A stretch of DNA of 64,000 nucleotides from Kluyvera sp040932435 (GTDB lineage: Bacteria; Pseudomonadota; Gammaproteobacteria; Enterobacterales; Enterobacteriaceae), in assembly GCF_040932435.1 (NCBI RefSeq), contig NZ_JBFQGA010000014.1, positions 27,265 through 91,264 on the forward strand. The letters run 5' to 3'. Under the pieces are notes generated by a model. The model was not told where the DNA came from. It searched no databases and was given only the letters and a program-made list of their open reading frames with translations. The first letter of the stretch is position 1; every line of letters starts with the position of its first letter. Made by a program: the position numbers and the translations under genes. This document shows, piece by piece, positions 41,982 to 51,646 of the stretch.

Positions 41982-44243
41982 ATGACGATTCAAAACCACA
42001 CCCTCGGTTTCCCTCGTGTTGGTCTGCGCCGCGAGCTGAAAAAAGCGCAAGAGAGCTATTGGGCAGGCAATGCCTCTCGTGAAGAATTACTTGCGACTGG
42101 GCGCGAACTGCGTGCTCGTCACTGGGAGCAGCAGAAACAAGCGGGCATTGATCTGCTGCCAGTGGGGGATTTTGCTTGGTACGATCATGTCCTCACCACC
42201 AGTCTTCTGCTGGGCAACGTCCCGGTGCGGCACCAGAATAAAGACGGCTCGGTTGATATCGACACCTTATTCCGTATTGGCCGCGGTCGCGCCCCGACCG
42301 GCGAACCTGCAGCGGCGGCGGAAATGACCAAATGGTTTAACACCAACTATCACTACATGGTGCCGGAGTTTGTCAAAGGCCAGCAGTTCAAACTGACTTG
42401 GACCCAACTGCTGGATGAAGTGGACGAAGCATTGGCGCTGGGCCATAAGGTGAAACCTGTTCTACTTGGCCCGGTAACCTACCTGTGGCTAGGCAAAGTG
42501 AAGGGCGAGCCGTTTGAGCGCCTTAGCCTGCTCAACGATATCCTGCCGGTCTACCAACAGGTGCTGAACGAGCTATCGAAGCGTGGCGTTGAATGGGTGC
42601 AGATCGATGAACCCGCACTGGTGCTGGAGCTGCCGCAGAAATGGCTGGATGCGTTCAAGCCGGCGTACGATGCGCTGACAGGACAGCTCAAGCTGCTGCT
42701 GACCACCTATTTTGAAGGTGTCACACCGAACCTTAATACCATTACCGCACTGCCAGTTCAGGGGCTGCATGTCGATTTCGTGCACGGGAAAGATGACGTG
42801 AACGAACTGCACAAGCGTCTTCCTGCCGACTGGCTGCTTTCCGCAGGCCTGATTAATGGCCGCAACGTCTGGCGTGCCGATCTCACGCAAAAATATGCAC
42901 AAATTAAGGATATTGTCGGCAAACGCGCGCTCTGGGTGGCATCTTCATGCTCGCTACTGCATAGCCCAATCGATCTCAGCGTTGAGACACGCCTAGATGC
43001 AGAAGTGAAAAGCTGGTTTGCCTTCGCCCTGCAAAAATGCGGTGAGCTGGCGCTGCTGCGCGACGCGCTGAATAGCGGCAATACGGCTGAGCTTGTGGCG
43101 TGGAGCGCACCGATTCAAGCCCGTCGCCACTCTACTCGTGTTCATAACACCGCCGTTGAGCAGCGACTGGCGGCGGTCACCGCACAGGATAGTCAGCGTA
43201 CCAGCGCATATTCACAGCGCGCCAAGGCGCAACGTGCGCGCTTTAATTTACCGGCCTGGCCGACCACCACCATCGGCTCGTTCCCGCAAACCACGGAAAT
43301 TCGCGGCCTACGTCTGGACTTTAAAAAAGGCAACCTTGATGTGGGTAACTATCGCACCGGGATTGCTGAGCACATCAAACAGGCAATTATTGAGCAAGAA
43401 CGCCTGGGCCTCGATGTGCTGGTGCACGGCGAAGCCGAACGCAACGACATGGTGGAGTATTTCGGTGAGCATCTCGATGGTTTTGTTTTTACCCAAAACG
43501 GTTGGGTGCAGAGTTATGGCTCTCGCTGCGTGAAGCCGCCGGTAGTGATTGGCGATGTCAGCCGCCCGGAAGCAATCACCGTTGAGTGGGCGAAGTACGC
43601 GCAGTCTCTGACTGACAAACCGGTGAAAGGCATGCTCACCGGCCCGGTGACCATTCTTTGCTGGTCCTTCCCGCGTGAGGATGTGACCCGCGAAACCATC
43701 GCCAAACAGATTGCGCTGGCGCTGCGTGATGAAGTTGCAGATTTGGAGGCGGCAGGCATTGGTATTATCCAGATTGATGAACCGGCGCTACGCGAAGGCC
43801 TGCCACTGCGTCGCAGCGATTGGGCGGCATATTTGGAATGGGGTGTGGAGGCCTTCCGTATCAACGCGGCGGTCGCGAAAGATGAAACGCAGATCCACAC
43901 CCACATGTGTTACTGCGAGTTCAACGACATCATGGATTCCATTGCGGCGCTCGATGCAGATGTGATCACCATTGAAACCTCACGCTCTGACATGGAACTG
44001 CTGGAATCGTTTGAAGAGTTCGACTATCCAAACGAAATTGGACCGGGCGTATATGACATTCACTCGCCAAATGTGCCAAGCGTCGAGTGGATTGAAGCGT
44101 TGCTTAAGAAAGCCGAACTACGTATTCCGGCTGAACGCCTGTGGGTCAACCCGGACTGCGGACTGAAAACCCGCGGCTGGCCGGAAACTCGGGCAGCGTT
44201 GGCAAATATGGTGCAGGCAGCGCAGAATTTGCGCCAAGCGTAA
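41982..44243 (+). CDS. metE: cobalamin-independent methionine synthase
   Basis: Transfers methyl from 5-methyltetrahydropteroyltriglutamate to homocysteine. The second of two adjacent ATGs (41982) is best spaced from AGAGG and gives 753 residues, the E. coli length. Two beta-barrels; the C-terminal one binds zinc through HTHMCYCEF (His641, Cys643), Glu665 and NPDCGLKTRGW (Cys726). LPAWPTTTIGSFPQT marks the start of the C-terminal half. Divergent from its activator metR. Confidence 0.97.
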   Translation: MTIQNHTLGFPRVGLRRELKKAQESYWAGNASREELLATGRELRARHWEQQKQAGIDLLPVGDFAWYDHVLTTSLLLGNVPVRHQNKDGSVDIDTLFRIGRGRAPTGEPAAAAEMTKWFNTNYHYMVPEFVKGQQFKLTWTQLLDEVDEALALGHKVKPVLLGPVTYLWLGKVKGEPFERLSLLNDILPVYQQVLNELSKRGVEWVQIDEPALVLELPQKWLDAFKPAYDALTGQLKLLLTTYFEGVTPNLNTITALPVQGLHVDFVHGKDDVNELHKRLPADWLLSAGLINGRNVWRADLTQKYAQIKDIVGKRALWVASSCSLLHSPIDLSVETRLDAEVKSWFAFALQKCGELALLRDALNSGNTAELVAWSAPIQARRHSTRVHNTAVEQRLAAVTAQDSQRTSAYSQRAKAQRARFNLPAWPTTTIGSFPQTTEIRGLRLDFKKGNLDVGNYRTGIAEHIKQAIIEQERLGLDVLVHGEAERNDMVEYFGEHLDGFVFTQNGWVQSYGSRCVKPPVVIGDVSRPEAITVEWAKYAQSLTDKPVKGMLTGPVTILCWSFPREDVTRETIAKQIALALRDEVADLEAAGIGIIQIDEPALREGLPLRRSDWAAYLEWGVEAFRINAAVAKDETQIHTHMCYCEFNDIMDSIAALDADVITIETSRSDMELLESFEEFDYPNEIGPGVYDIHSPNVPSVEWIEALLKKAELRIPAERLWVNPDCGLKTRGWPETRAALANMVQAAQNLRQA

Positions 44244-44251
44244 AATGTAAA

Positions 44252-44273
44252 ACGGAGGCGAAAGCCTCCGTTT
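44252..44273. terminator. terminator between metE and dlhH
   Basis: ACGGAGGC-GAAA-GCCTCCGT stem with a GAAA tetraloop and short TTT tail on the plus strand. The minus strand also follows with TTTACATTTTACG, so it may serve both convergent genes. Confidence 0.8.
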
Positions 44274-44304
44274 AGATTATGGGCAATTCCCGTTTGTTGT
44301 AGGG

Positions 44305-45117
44305 CTATCCCTTCTTCCCTGCATGCTGGGCAAACCACGCCAGCATTCTCTGCCAGCCGTCTTTGGCCGATTCTTCATGATAGCTGGCACGATAGTCAGC
44401 ATTAAAGGCATGACCGGCTTCCGGGTAGACCACAATGTCGGCTTTCGCATTCGCCGCACGCAGCGCTTGGCGCATGGTGTCTACGGACTCGAGAGATATC
44501 CCAGTATCCTGCCCGCCGTACAGCCCTAACACCGGAGCGCTAAGATCGACCGCAACGTCGACAGGATTTTTCGGTGAATTCAACGTTTTGTCACCGATCA
44601 AGCGACCATACCAGGCGACTGCGGCTTTAAGCTGTGGATTATGCGCGGCATACAGCCATGCAATGCGTCCACCCCAGCAGAAACCCGTCACCGACAGACG
44701 GTTGGCATCGCCGCCATGACGCGCCGCCCAGCTGGCGACGTGGTCGAGATCGCCCAGCACCTGAGCATCAGGCACTTTTGTGACTAAGCCGCTAAACAGT
44801 GAGGGGATATCGTCGTAGTCGTTCGGATCGCCCTGACGGAAATAGAGCTCTGGTGCAATCGCCAGATAGCCCTCCAGTGCTAGGCGGCGGCAGATATCAC
44901 GAATGTGTTCGTGGACGCCAAAAATCTCCTGCACTACGATGATTACCGGGAGAGGCTCATCGCTATGTTTTGGCCGCGCGTGATAGGCCGGTAGCATATC
45001 CCCCTGTGAGGGGATAGAGGTTTCCCCCGCCGTGATGGCCTCTTCGGGCGTATGGACGGTGGTAGAGGCATGAGGTGAAGCAGCAGGTGCAAATCCAGGT
45101 TGTGTCTTGATTGTCAT
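44305..45117 (-). CDS. dlhH: dienelactone hydrolase family protein
   Basis: 270 residues (ysgA). Alpha/beta hydrolase of the dienelactone hydrolase family: PVIIVVQEIFGVHEHIRDICRRLALEGY, nucleophile motif GFCWGGRIAW with a cysteine in place of serine, aspartate in LYGGQDTGIS and histidine in PEAGHAFN complete the Cys-Asp-His triad. The N-terminal 25 residues look flexible. Natural substrate in enteric bacteria is not known. Confidence 0.92.
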   Translation of the reverse strand: MTIKTQPGFAPAASPHASTTVHTPEEAITAGETSIPSQGDMLPAYHARPKHSDEPLPVIIVVQEIFGVHEHIRDICRRLALEGYLAIAPELYFRQGDPNDYDDIPSLFSGLVTKVPDAQVLGDLDHVASWAARHGGDANRLSVTGFCWGGRIAWLYAAHNPQLKAAVAWYGRLIGDKTLNSPKNPVDVAVDLSAPVLGLYGGQDTGISLESVDTMRQALRAANAKADIVVYPEAGHAFNADYRASYHEESAKDGWQRMLAWFAQHAGKKG

Positions 45118-45213
45118 GGCATTCTCCGTACCCTTTGAATGAACTCATAGCCGAATCACAGTGCCTCAAGACGGCGTATTATTGTGCAGCAGACGATCAC
45201 ATTAACTTGTTAA

Positions 45214-45229
45214 TGTGATGTAAATCACT
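45214..45229 (+). promoter_or_regulatory. upstream CRP site of udp
   Basis: TGTGA-TGTAAA-TCACT, a near-consensus CRP core. Its centre is 52 bases upstream of the second site, the same spacing as the -93.5/-41.5 pair known for E. coli udp, where CytR binds between them. Confidence 0.85.
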
Positions 45230-45265
45230 ATTTGCATGGAATTTAATGCAATATTTTTAATTCTT

Positions 45266-45281
45266 AGTGATAGCAATCACG
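45266..45281 (+). promoter_or_regulatory. downstream CRP site and promoter of udp
   Basis: AGTGA-TAGCAA-TCACG. A TATAAA -10 at 45301-45306 places the start near 45315, putting this site close to -41.5, a class II position. Confidence 0.8.
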
Positions 45282-45354
45282 AAAAAATGTTGTGGTCTTC
45301 TATAAAGTACATTTTTGCTTCTTCTGACAAAACTGAACCACAGAGGAGTTCTTT

Positions 45355-46116
45355 ATGTCCAAGTCTGATGTTTTTCATCTCGGCCTCACCAAAAACGATT
45401 TACAAGGGGCTACGGTTGCTATCGTCCCCGGTGACCCGGAGCGTGTGGAAAAGATCGCCGCGCTGATGGAAAAGCCGGTAAAACTGGCATCTCATCGTGA
45501 ATTTACCTCCTGGCGTGCTGAGCTTGATGGCAAGCCAGTGATCGTTTGCTCAACCGGTATCGGTGGTCCATCGACCTCCATTGCCGTAGAAGAGCTGGCA
45601 CAGCTGGGCATTCGCACATTCCTGCGCGTGGGTACCACCGGTGCCATTCAGCCAAATATCAATGTGGGTGATGTACTGGTCACCACGGCGTCCGTCCGTC
45701 TTGACGGTGCGAGCCTGCACTTTGCCCCGATGGAATATCCAGCGGTGGCTGACTTTGCGTGTACGACCGCGCTGGTAGAAGCGGCGAAAGCCGTCGGTGC
45801 GACCACTCACGTGGGCGTTACTGCTTCCTCTGATACCTTCTATCCGGGTCAGGAACGCTATGACACCTTCTCAGGCCGCGTTGTACGCAACTTCAAAGGC
45901 TCTATGGAAGAGTGGCAGTCAATGGGTGTGATGAACTATGAAATGGAATCCGCCACCCTGCTGACCATGTGCTCAAGCCAGGGTCTGCGCGCGGGGATGG
46001 TTGCGGGCGTTATCGTTAACCGCACCCAACAGGAAATTCCTAACGCAGAGACCATGAAACAGACCGAAAGCCACGCGGTGAAAATCGTAGTGGAAGCGGC
46101 GCGTCGTCTGCTGTAG
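45355..46116 (+). CDS. udp: uridine phosphorylase
   Basis: Phosphorolysis of uridine to uracil and ribose-1-phosphate in pyrimidine salvage. 253 residues, hexameric nucleoside phosphorylase family: VAIVPGDPERVEKIA, GIGGPSTSIAVEELAQLG (family signature), FLRVGTTGAIQ phosphate-binding segment and NYEMESATLLTMC. Ribosome-binding site AGAGGAG precedes the ATG. Controlled by two CRP sites upstream and followed by a strong terminator. Confidence 0.97.
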   Translation: MSKSDVFHLGLTKNDLQGATVAIVPGDPERVEKIAALMEKPVKLASHREFTSWRAELDGKPVIVCSTGIGGPSTSIAVEELAQLGIRTFLRVGTTGAIQPNINVGDVLVTTASVRLDGASLHFAPMEYPAVADFACTTALVEAAKAVGATTHVGVTASSDTFYPGQERYDTFSGRVVRNFKGSMEEWQSMGVMNYEMESATLLTMCSSQGLRAGMVAGVIVNRTQQEIPNAETMKQTESHAVKIVVEAARRLL

Positions 46117-46132
46117 TTTTCCCTCCTTTGCG

Positions 46133-46160
46133 AAAAGGCCGACTTGTTCGGCCTTTTTCT
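46133..46160 (+). terminator. intrinsic terminator of udp
   Basis: AAAAGGCCGA pairs with TCGGCCTTTT around CTTGT, followed by TCTTTTT. It is 17 bases after the stop codon. Confidence 0.92.
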
Positions 46161-46257
46161 TTTTGCGTCGCGGCTCGCAGGAAACTGCTTTAAAACTGGA
46201 CGTTTATACAGCACAATTCTATTTTTGTGCAGATAACGGATTCAGGCAGGGGGCGTT

Positions 46258-47667
46258 GTGGATATTGCCGTGGTGATTTATGCATTAGTGGCACTGGCGG
46301 GCATCGCGATTGGCTGGCTGGCGGCAAGCTATCGTGTCGCGCAGCAGCGCGCTGAACAGTTGGCAGAAGAACGCGATGTATACGGCGAACTGAGCGCGGC
46401 GAAACAGCAAATCGCCCAGCATGCTCATTGGCGTGACGAGTGCGAACTGCTCAACAACGAGCTGCGCAGCCTGCGGGAGATTAACTCGTCGCTGGAGGTC
46501 GATCTCCGCGAGGTCACTACGCTGCTCGAGACCACGCGCCAGCACGGCGATGAAAAACACCGCCTGATGCTCAACAGCGAACAGCGTCTGAGTGAGCAGT
46601 TCGAAAATCTTGCCAACCGCATCTTTGAACAGAGCAACCGTCGGGTCGATGAACAAAACCGGCAAAGCCTGCACGGCCTGCTGACGCCGCTACGTGAACA
46701 GCTAGACGGTTTCCGTCGTCAGGTTCAGGACAGCTTTGGTCAGGAAGCGCGCGAGCGGCACACGTTGGCGCATGAAATTCGTAACCTTCAGCAGCTCAAC
46801 GCCCAGATGGCGCAGGAAGCCGTCAACCTAACCCGGGCGCTGAAAGGCGATAATAAAACGCAGGGCAACTGGGGCGAAGTGGTGCTCAGCCGCGTACTGG
46901 AAGCCTCCGGCCTGCGGGAAGGGCACGAATATGAAACCCAGGTCAGCATCAACACGGACGCCAATTCGCGTATGCAGCCGGACGTTATTGTGCGCCTGCC
47001 TCACCGCAAAGACGTGGTGGTGGATGCCAAAATGACGCTGGTGGCTTACGAGCGCTACTTCAACGCCGAAGATGACTACACCCGAGAAACTGCGCTGCAG
47101 GAGCATATCGCGGCGGTGCGCAACCATATCCGTATGCTGGGCCGTAAAGATTACCAGCAGCTTCCGGGGCTGCGTTCGTTGGATTACGTCCTGATGTTTA
47201 TCCCCGTAGAGCCAGCGTTTTTACTGGCGCTAGACCGGCAGCCCGAACTGATTAGCGAAGCGCTGAAAAATAATATTATGCTGGTCAGCCCAACCACATT
47301 GCTGGTGGCTCTGCGCACTATCTCCAACCTGTGGCGCTACGAGCACCAAAGCCGCAATGCGCAACATATTGCTGAACGTGCCAGCCGCTTATATGACAAA
47401 ATGCGCCTGTTCGTTGACGATATGTCGTCTATTGGTCAAAGCCTCGATAAAGCACAGGACAACTACCGTCAGGCGATGAAAAAGCTGACTTCCGGTCGCG
47501 GTAATCTGTTGGTGCAGGCGGAAGCATTCCGTCATCTTGGCGTTGAGGTGAAACGCGAGATTAATCCAGACCTCGTCGAACAGGCCACATCACAGGATGA
47601 TGAGTTCCGATTGCGCGACGATGAAGAGTTGAATGATGACAATCCGTTAGCGGCAGAACGCCGCTAA
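46258..47667 (+). CDS. rmuC: DNA recombination protein RmuC
   Basis: 469 residues from a GTG at 46258 behind GGGGGCG. One N-terminal membrane segment (about 3-24), then a long coiled coil (about 28-190) and a PD-(D/E)XK-like nuclease domain: GNWGEVVLSRVLEASGLREG, QPDVIVRLPHRKDVVVDAKMTLVAYERY with the D-x(n)-D-A-K motif. It limits rearrangement at inverted repeats in E. coli. The acidic C-terminal tail is variable and slightly shorter than in E. coli. Confidence 0.95.
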   Translation: MDIAVVIYALVALAGIAIGWLAASYRVAQQRAEQLAEERDVYGELSAAKQQIAQHAHWRDECELLNNELRSLREINSSLEVDLREVTTLLETTRQHGDEKHRLMLNSEQRLSEQFENLANRIFEQSNRRVDEQNRQSLHGLLTPLREQLDGFRRQVQDSFGQEARERHTLAHEIRNLQQLNAQMAQEAVNLTRALKGDNKTQGNWGEVVLSRVLEASGLREGHEYETQVSINTDANSRMQPDVIVRLPHRKDVVVDAKMTLVAYERYFNAEDDYTRETALQEHIAAVRNHIRMLGRKDYQQLPGLRSLDYVLMFIPVEPAFLLALDRQPELISEALKNNIMLVSPTTLLVALRTISNLWRYEHQSRNAQHIAERASRLYDKMRLFVDDMSSIGQSLDKAQDNYRQAMKKLTSGRGNLLVQAEAFRHLGVEVKREINPDLVEQATSQDDEFRLRDDEELNDDNPLAAERR

Positions 47668-47767
47668 TCCAGCGAAATGGCGGATTTCGTAACGGGGTGG
47701 AATCGTAGGGCAATCGTGCCCAATCTGTTACACTCCATGAACATTTTCTTGATAAGCAGGCATAGAG

Positions 47768-48523
47768 ATGGTTGAGGATTCACAAGAAACGACGCACTTT
47801 GGCTTTCAAACAATTGCCAAAGATCAGAAGGTCGACATGGTGGCACATGTCTTCCATTCTGTGGCCGCAAAATACGATGTTATGAATGACCTGATGTCAT
47901 TCGGTATTCATCGTCTTTGGAAGCGATTTACCATTGATTGCAGCGGCGTGCGCCGTGGACAGAAAGTTCTCGATCTGGCGGGCGGTACGGGCGATCTGAC
48001 GGCGAAGTTCTCGCGCATGGTGGGTGAAACCGGGCGTGTGGTACTGGCTGATATCAACGACTCGATGTTGAAAATGGGTCGTGAAAAGCTGCGTAACATT
48101 GGCGTTGTGGGCAACGTGGAATACGTACAGGCTAACGCAGAAGCACTGCCTTTCCCGGATAATACCTTCGACTGCATTACCATCTCCTTTGGCCTACGTA
48201 ACGTCACCGACAAAGAGAAAGCGCTGCGCTCCATGTACCGCGTGCTGAAGCCGGGTGGGCGCCTGCTGGTGCTTGAGTTCTCTAAACCGATTATTGAGCC
48301 ATTGAGCAAAGCCTACGATGCCTATTCGTTCCACATTCTGCCGCGTATTGGCGAAATGGTGGCTAACGATGCGGACAGCTACCGTTATCTGGCGGAGTCC
48401 ATCCGTATGCACCCGAATCAGGACACGCTGAAAGAGATGATGCAAGACGCCGGTTTGGAAAACGTTGACTACTTCAACCTGACCGCAGGGATCGTTGCGC
48501 TGCATCGCGGCTATAAATTCTGA
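47768..48523 (+). CDS. ubiE: ubiquinone/menaquinone C-methyltransferase
   Basis: SAM-dependent C-methylation of 2-octaprenyl-6-methoxy-benzoquinol and of demethylmenaquinol. 251 residues, the E. coli length. Class I methyltransferase: motif I VLDLAGGTGDLTAKFSR, VLADINDSMLKMGR, NAEALPFPDNTFDCITISFGLRNVTDKEKAL and PGGRLLVLEFSKP. First gene of ubiE-ubiJ-ubiB. Confidence 0.97.
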   Translation: MVEDSQETTHFGFQTIAKDQKVDMVAHVFHSVAAKYDVMNDLMSFGIHRLWKRFTIDCSGVRRGQKVLDLAGGTGDLTAKFSRMVGETGRVVLADINDSMLKMGREKLRNIGVVGNVEYVQANAEALPFPDNTFDCITISFGLRNVTDKEKALRSMYRVLKPGGRLLVLEFSKPIIEPLSKAYDAYSFHILPRIGEMVANDADSYRYLAESIRMHPNQDTLKEMMQDAGLENVDYFNLTAGIVALHRGYKF

Positions 48524-48536
48524 TTGAGGTGCGGCT

Positions 48537-49142
48537 ATGCCTTTAAAACCCTTAGTGACTGGCAGCATTGAGACCGCCATTAATACGCTGCTTTGGCGTG
48601 AAAATGCCTTGAAGCCCGCTCGTCAGCGTCTTATTGGCAAAGTGTTGCGCATTGAACTTAAAGAGTTCTCCTCGCCGCTGGTGCTGGTATTTAGCGAGCG
48701 CCAGGTTGATGTGCTGGGCGCGTGGGAAGGCGAGGCAGACTGCACCGTTATCACGCGTGTCAGCGTATTGCCGCAGCTGCGTAACCGCCAACAGCTCACC
48801 GCGCTTATCCGCAATAACGATCTCGAAGTGCAGGGCGATCTACAGGTTGTGCAAAACCTCGTATCGTTGGCCGACCTCGCGGAATTCGACCCTGCTGAAC
48901 TGCTTGCGCCCTATACCGGCGATATCGCCGCTGAAGGGGTGAGTAAGCTCCTGCGCGGGGGGGCGAAGTTTGTGCAACATGGTTTGGCGCGTCAGCAGCG
49001 CTACGTCTCTGAAGCGTTGACTGAAGAGTGGCGCTTGGCGCCTGGCGCATTGGAAATAGCGTGGTTCGCCGAAGAAACGATGGCCGTAGAGCGTGAGCTA
49101 GCTGCACTGACCCAACGGCTGGAAAAACTGGAGGAGAAATGA
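48537..49142 (+). CDS. ubiJ: ubiquinone biosynthesis accessory factor UbiJ
   Basis: 201 residues (yigP). The N-terminal SCP2 lipid-binding domain (about 1-115) and C-terminal helical part ending in a coiled-coil-like LAALTQRLEKLEEK. Part of the soluble Ubi complex with UbiK, thought to hold the hydrophobic intermediates. It overlaps ubiB by four bases. An sRNA, EsrE, has been described from the 3' part of this gene in E. coli; I cannot confirm it here. Confidence 0.95.
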   Translation: MPLKPLVTGSIETAINTLLWRENALKPARQRLIGKVLRIELKEFSSPLVLVFSERQVDVLGAWEGEADCTVITRVSVLPQLRNRQQLTALIRNNDLEVQGDLQVVQNLVSLADLAEFDPAELLAPYTGDIAAEGVSKLLRGGAKFVQHGLARQQRYVSEALTEEWRLAPGALEIAWFAEETMAVERELAALTQRLEKLEEK

Positions 49143-50779
49143 CGCCAGGAGAATTACGGCGCCTGTACTTTATCATCCACACCTTTTTGAGCTACGGGCT
49201 TGATGAGCTGATTCCCAAGATGCGTATCACGCTGCCGCTGCGTATTGGGCGTCGGCTGTTATTCTGGATGCCAAACCGCCACAAAAATAAGCCATTAGGT
49301 GAGCGCCTGCGCCTGGCGCTACAAGAGCTTGGCCCTGTGTGGATCAAGTTCGGTCAGATGCTTTCCACCCGTCGCGACCTTTTCCCACCGCAGATTGCCG
49401 ATCAGCTGGTTATGCTGCAGGATCGCGTTGCTCCTTTCGATGGCAAACTGGCAAAGCAGCAAATTGAAAAATCGATGGGTGATATCCCCGTCGAAAGCTG
49501 GTTTGATGATTTTGAGATTGAGCCGCTGGCTTCCGCATCGATTGCCCAGGTGCACACCGCGCGCCTAAAAGAGAATGGCAAAGAGGTGGTGATCAAGGTT
49601 ATCCGTCCGGATATCCTTCCGGTTATCAAAGCCGACATGAAGCTTATCTATCGCCTGGCGCGCTGGGTGCCTCGTCTGCTGCCTGACGGTCGCCGCCTGC
49701 GTCCGCTGGAGGTGGTGCGTGATTACGAAAAAACGCTGCTTGATGAGCTGAACCTGCTGCGCGAAGCGGCTAACGCCATCCAGTTGCGGCGCAACTTCGA
49801 AAATAGCCCGATGCTGTACGTGCCGGAGATTTACTCCGATTACTGCCGCGTCGACATGCTGGTCATGGAGCGCATCTACGGTATTCCGGTGTCCGACATT
49901 GAGACGCTGGAAAAGCAAAATACCAACATGCAATTGTTGGCCGAACGCGGCGTTCAGGTGTTCTTTACCCAGGTATTCCGCGACAGCTTCTTCCATGCCG
50001 ACATGCATCCAGGCAATATTTTTGTCAGCTATGAACATCCGGAAGATCCGCAGTATATCGGCATCGATTGCGGCATCGTCGGATCGCTAAACAAAGATGA
50101 TAAGCGTTATTTAGCAGAAAACTTTATTGCCTTCTTCAACCGTGACTACCGCAAAGTGGCTGAGCTGCACGTGGACTCCGGCTGGGTGCCCGCGGATACC
50201 AACGTGGAAGATTTCGAGTTTGCTATCCGCACCGTGTGTGAACCTATCTTCGAAAAACCGCTGGCAGAGATCTCGTTTGGCCATGTCCTGCTAAACCTGT
50301 TTAACACCGCTCGCCGCTTTAATATGGAAGTGCAGCCACAGCTTGTGTTACTGCAAAAGACATTACTTTACGTAGAAGGAGTAGGACGCCAGCTCTATCC
50401 TCAGTTAGATTTATGGAAGACGGCGAAACCATTCCTCGAATCTTGGATTAAAGACCAAGTGGGGATACCCGCTCTGTTCCGCGCGTTGAAGGACAAAGCA
50501 CCGTTCTGGATTGAAAAAATGCCGGAATTGCCTGAGTTGGTGTACGACAGCTTGCGACAGAGTAAGCAGATGGAGGCCAGTCTGGCGAAGATTTCGCAGG
50601 ATATGGCAACGCATCATACTCGGCAGGGGCAGTCTCGCTATCTCTTTGGTATAGGCGCGGTTTTACTCCTGAGCGGTACAATGTTATTGGTATCTCGGCC
50701 GGAATGGGGGTTTGCACCCGCATGGCTTATGGCCGGAGGCATAGTGGTATGGTTCGCCGGCTGGCGTAAGACGCGCTGA
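49139..50779 (+). CDS. ubiB: UbiB, ABC1/ADCK-family kinase-like protein
   Basis: 546 residues, the E. coli length. Unusual protein-kinase-like fold: the KxGQ motif is in WIKFGQMLSTRRDLFP, the alanine-rich loop in PLASASIAQVHTA, VVIKVIRP gives the ATP-binding lysine, and FFHADMHPGNIFV plus IDCGIVGSL are the catalytic and metal-binding segments. Two C-terminal membrane helices (about 498-540, LFGIGAVLLLSGTMLLV and APAWLMAGGIVVWFAGW). An ATPase needed for coenzyme Q synthesis or distribution. Confidence 0.96.
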   Translation: MTPGELRRLYFIIHTFLSYGLDELIPKMRITLPLRIGRRLLFWMPNRHKNKPLGERLRLALQELGPVWIKFGQMLSTRRDLFPPQIADQLVMLQDRVAPFDGKLAKQQIEKSMGDIPVESWFDDFEIEPLASASIAQVHTARLKENGKEVVIKVIRPDILPVIKADMKLIYRLARWVPRLLPDGRRLRPLEVVRDYEKTLLDELNLLREAANAIQLRRNFENSPMLYVPEIYSDYCRVDMLVMERIYGIPVSDIETLEKQNTNMQLLAERGVQVFFTQVFRDSFFHADMHPGNIFVSYEHPEDPQYIGIDCGIVGSLNKDDKRYLAENFIAFFNRDYRKVAELHVDSGWVPADTNVEDFEFAIRTVCEPIFEKPLAEISFGHVLLNLFNTARRFNMEVQPQLVLLQKTLLYVEGVGRQLYPQLDLWKTAKPFLESWIKDQVGIPALFRALKDKAPFWIEKMPELPELVYDSLRQSKQMEASLAKISQDMATHHTRQGQSRYLFGIGAVLLLSGTMLLVSRPEWGFAPAWLMAGGIVVWFAGWRKTR

Positions 50780-50855
50780 ATTTTGCGTCGCTAACAGGGC
50801 GCTGCATAACGTATAATGCGCGCTGATTATTTCATCATCTATCAGAGGAACATGT

Positions 50856-51110
50856 ATGGGTGGTATTAGTATTTGGCAGTTGCTGATTATCGTCGTTATC
50901 GTGGTTCTGCTTTTTGGGACTAAAAAGCTGAGCTCACTTGGGTCGGATTTAGGCGCGTCTATCAAAGGCTTTAAAAAAGCCATGGGTGATGAAGACGACA
51001 AAAAAGATAAGCCGAGCCAGGATGCAGATTTCACTGCGCAATCAATTACTGATAAGCAGGAAAGTGCGAAGAAAGACGAAGCGAAACGCCACGACAACGA
51101 GCAGGTGTAA
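50856..51110 (+). CDS. tatA: Sec-independent translocase subunit TatA
   Basis: 84 residues. Short periplasmic N-terminus, one membrane helix (about 5-21, SIWQLLIIVVIVVLLFG), hinge TKKLSSLGSDLG, amphipathic helix and acidic/lysine-rich tail. Many copies form the twin-arginine translocation pore. A TATAAT at 50812-50817 in the gap after ubiB probably belongs to the tatABC(D) promoter. E. coli TatA is 89 residues; the difference is in the tail. Confidence 0.96.
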   Translation: MGGISIWQLLIIVVIVVLLFGTKKLSSLGSDLGASIKGFKKAMGDEDDKKDKPSQDADFTAQSITDKQESAKKDEAKRHDNEQV

Positions 51111-51113
51111 TTC

Positions 51114-51644
51114 GTGTTTGATATTGGTTTCAGTGAACTGCTGCTGGTGTTTGTGATAGGCCTCGTGGTATTGGGGCCTAAACGCCTGCCAGTTGCAGTG
51201 AAGACGGTTGTTGGCTGGATCAGAGCGCTACGCTCGCTGGCGGCAACCGTACAAAATGAGCTGACGCAGGAGCTTAAACTCCAAGAATTTCAGGATAGCC
51301 TGAAGAAGGTGGAGAAGGCGAGTCTGGATAGTCTGACGCCTGAGCTGAAAGCTTCTATGGATGAGCTGCGCGACGCGGCGGAGTCGATGAAGCGTTCTTA
51401 CTCGGCGCACGATCCTGAGAAGGCGAGTGACGAGGCCAATACTATCCATAACCCTGTGGTGAAGGATAAGGACGCCGTGCAACCGGCCACGGCAGAGCCG
51501 CAGGCGGTACATGCTGATGAACCGAGTGTGTCGGCTGAGGAGACCCCGGCGCCAGTGGCCGAAGCGGTTAACTCGGTAGAGAAAGAGAAAGTTTCTGCGG
51601 CTGCCGTTCCTGATTCATCCCCCGCATCGAGTGATAAACCGTAA
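51114..51644 (+). CDS. tatB: Sec-independent translocase subunit TatB
   Basis: 176 residues from a GTG at 51114, three bases after tatA. N-terminal helix FDIGFSELLLVFVIGLVVLGPKRLP with the conserved Glu8, amphipathic helix to about 100, then a long disordered Ala/Pro/Glu-rich tail. With TatC it forms the receptor for twin-arginine signal peptides. Confidence 0.96.
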   Translation: MFDIGFSELLLVFVIGLVVLGPKRLPVAVKTVVGWIRALRSLAATVQNELTQELKLQEFQDSLKKVEKASLDSLTPELKASMDELRDAAESMKRSYSAHDPEKASDEANTIHNPVVKDKDAVQPATAEPQAVHADEPSVSAEETPAPVAEAVNSVEKEKVSAAAVPDSSPASSDKP

Positions 51645-51646
51645 AC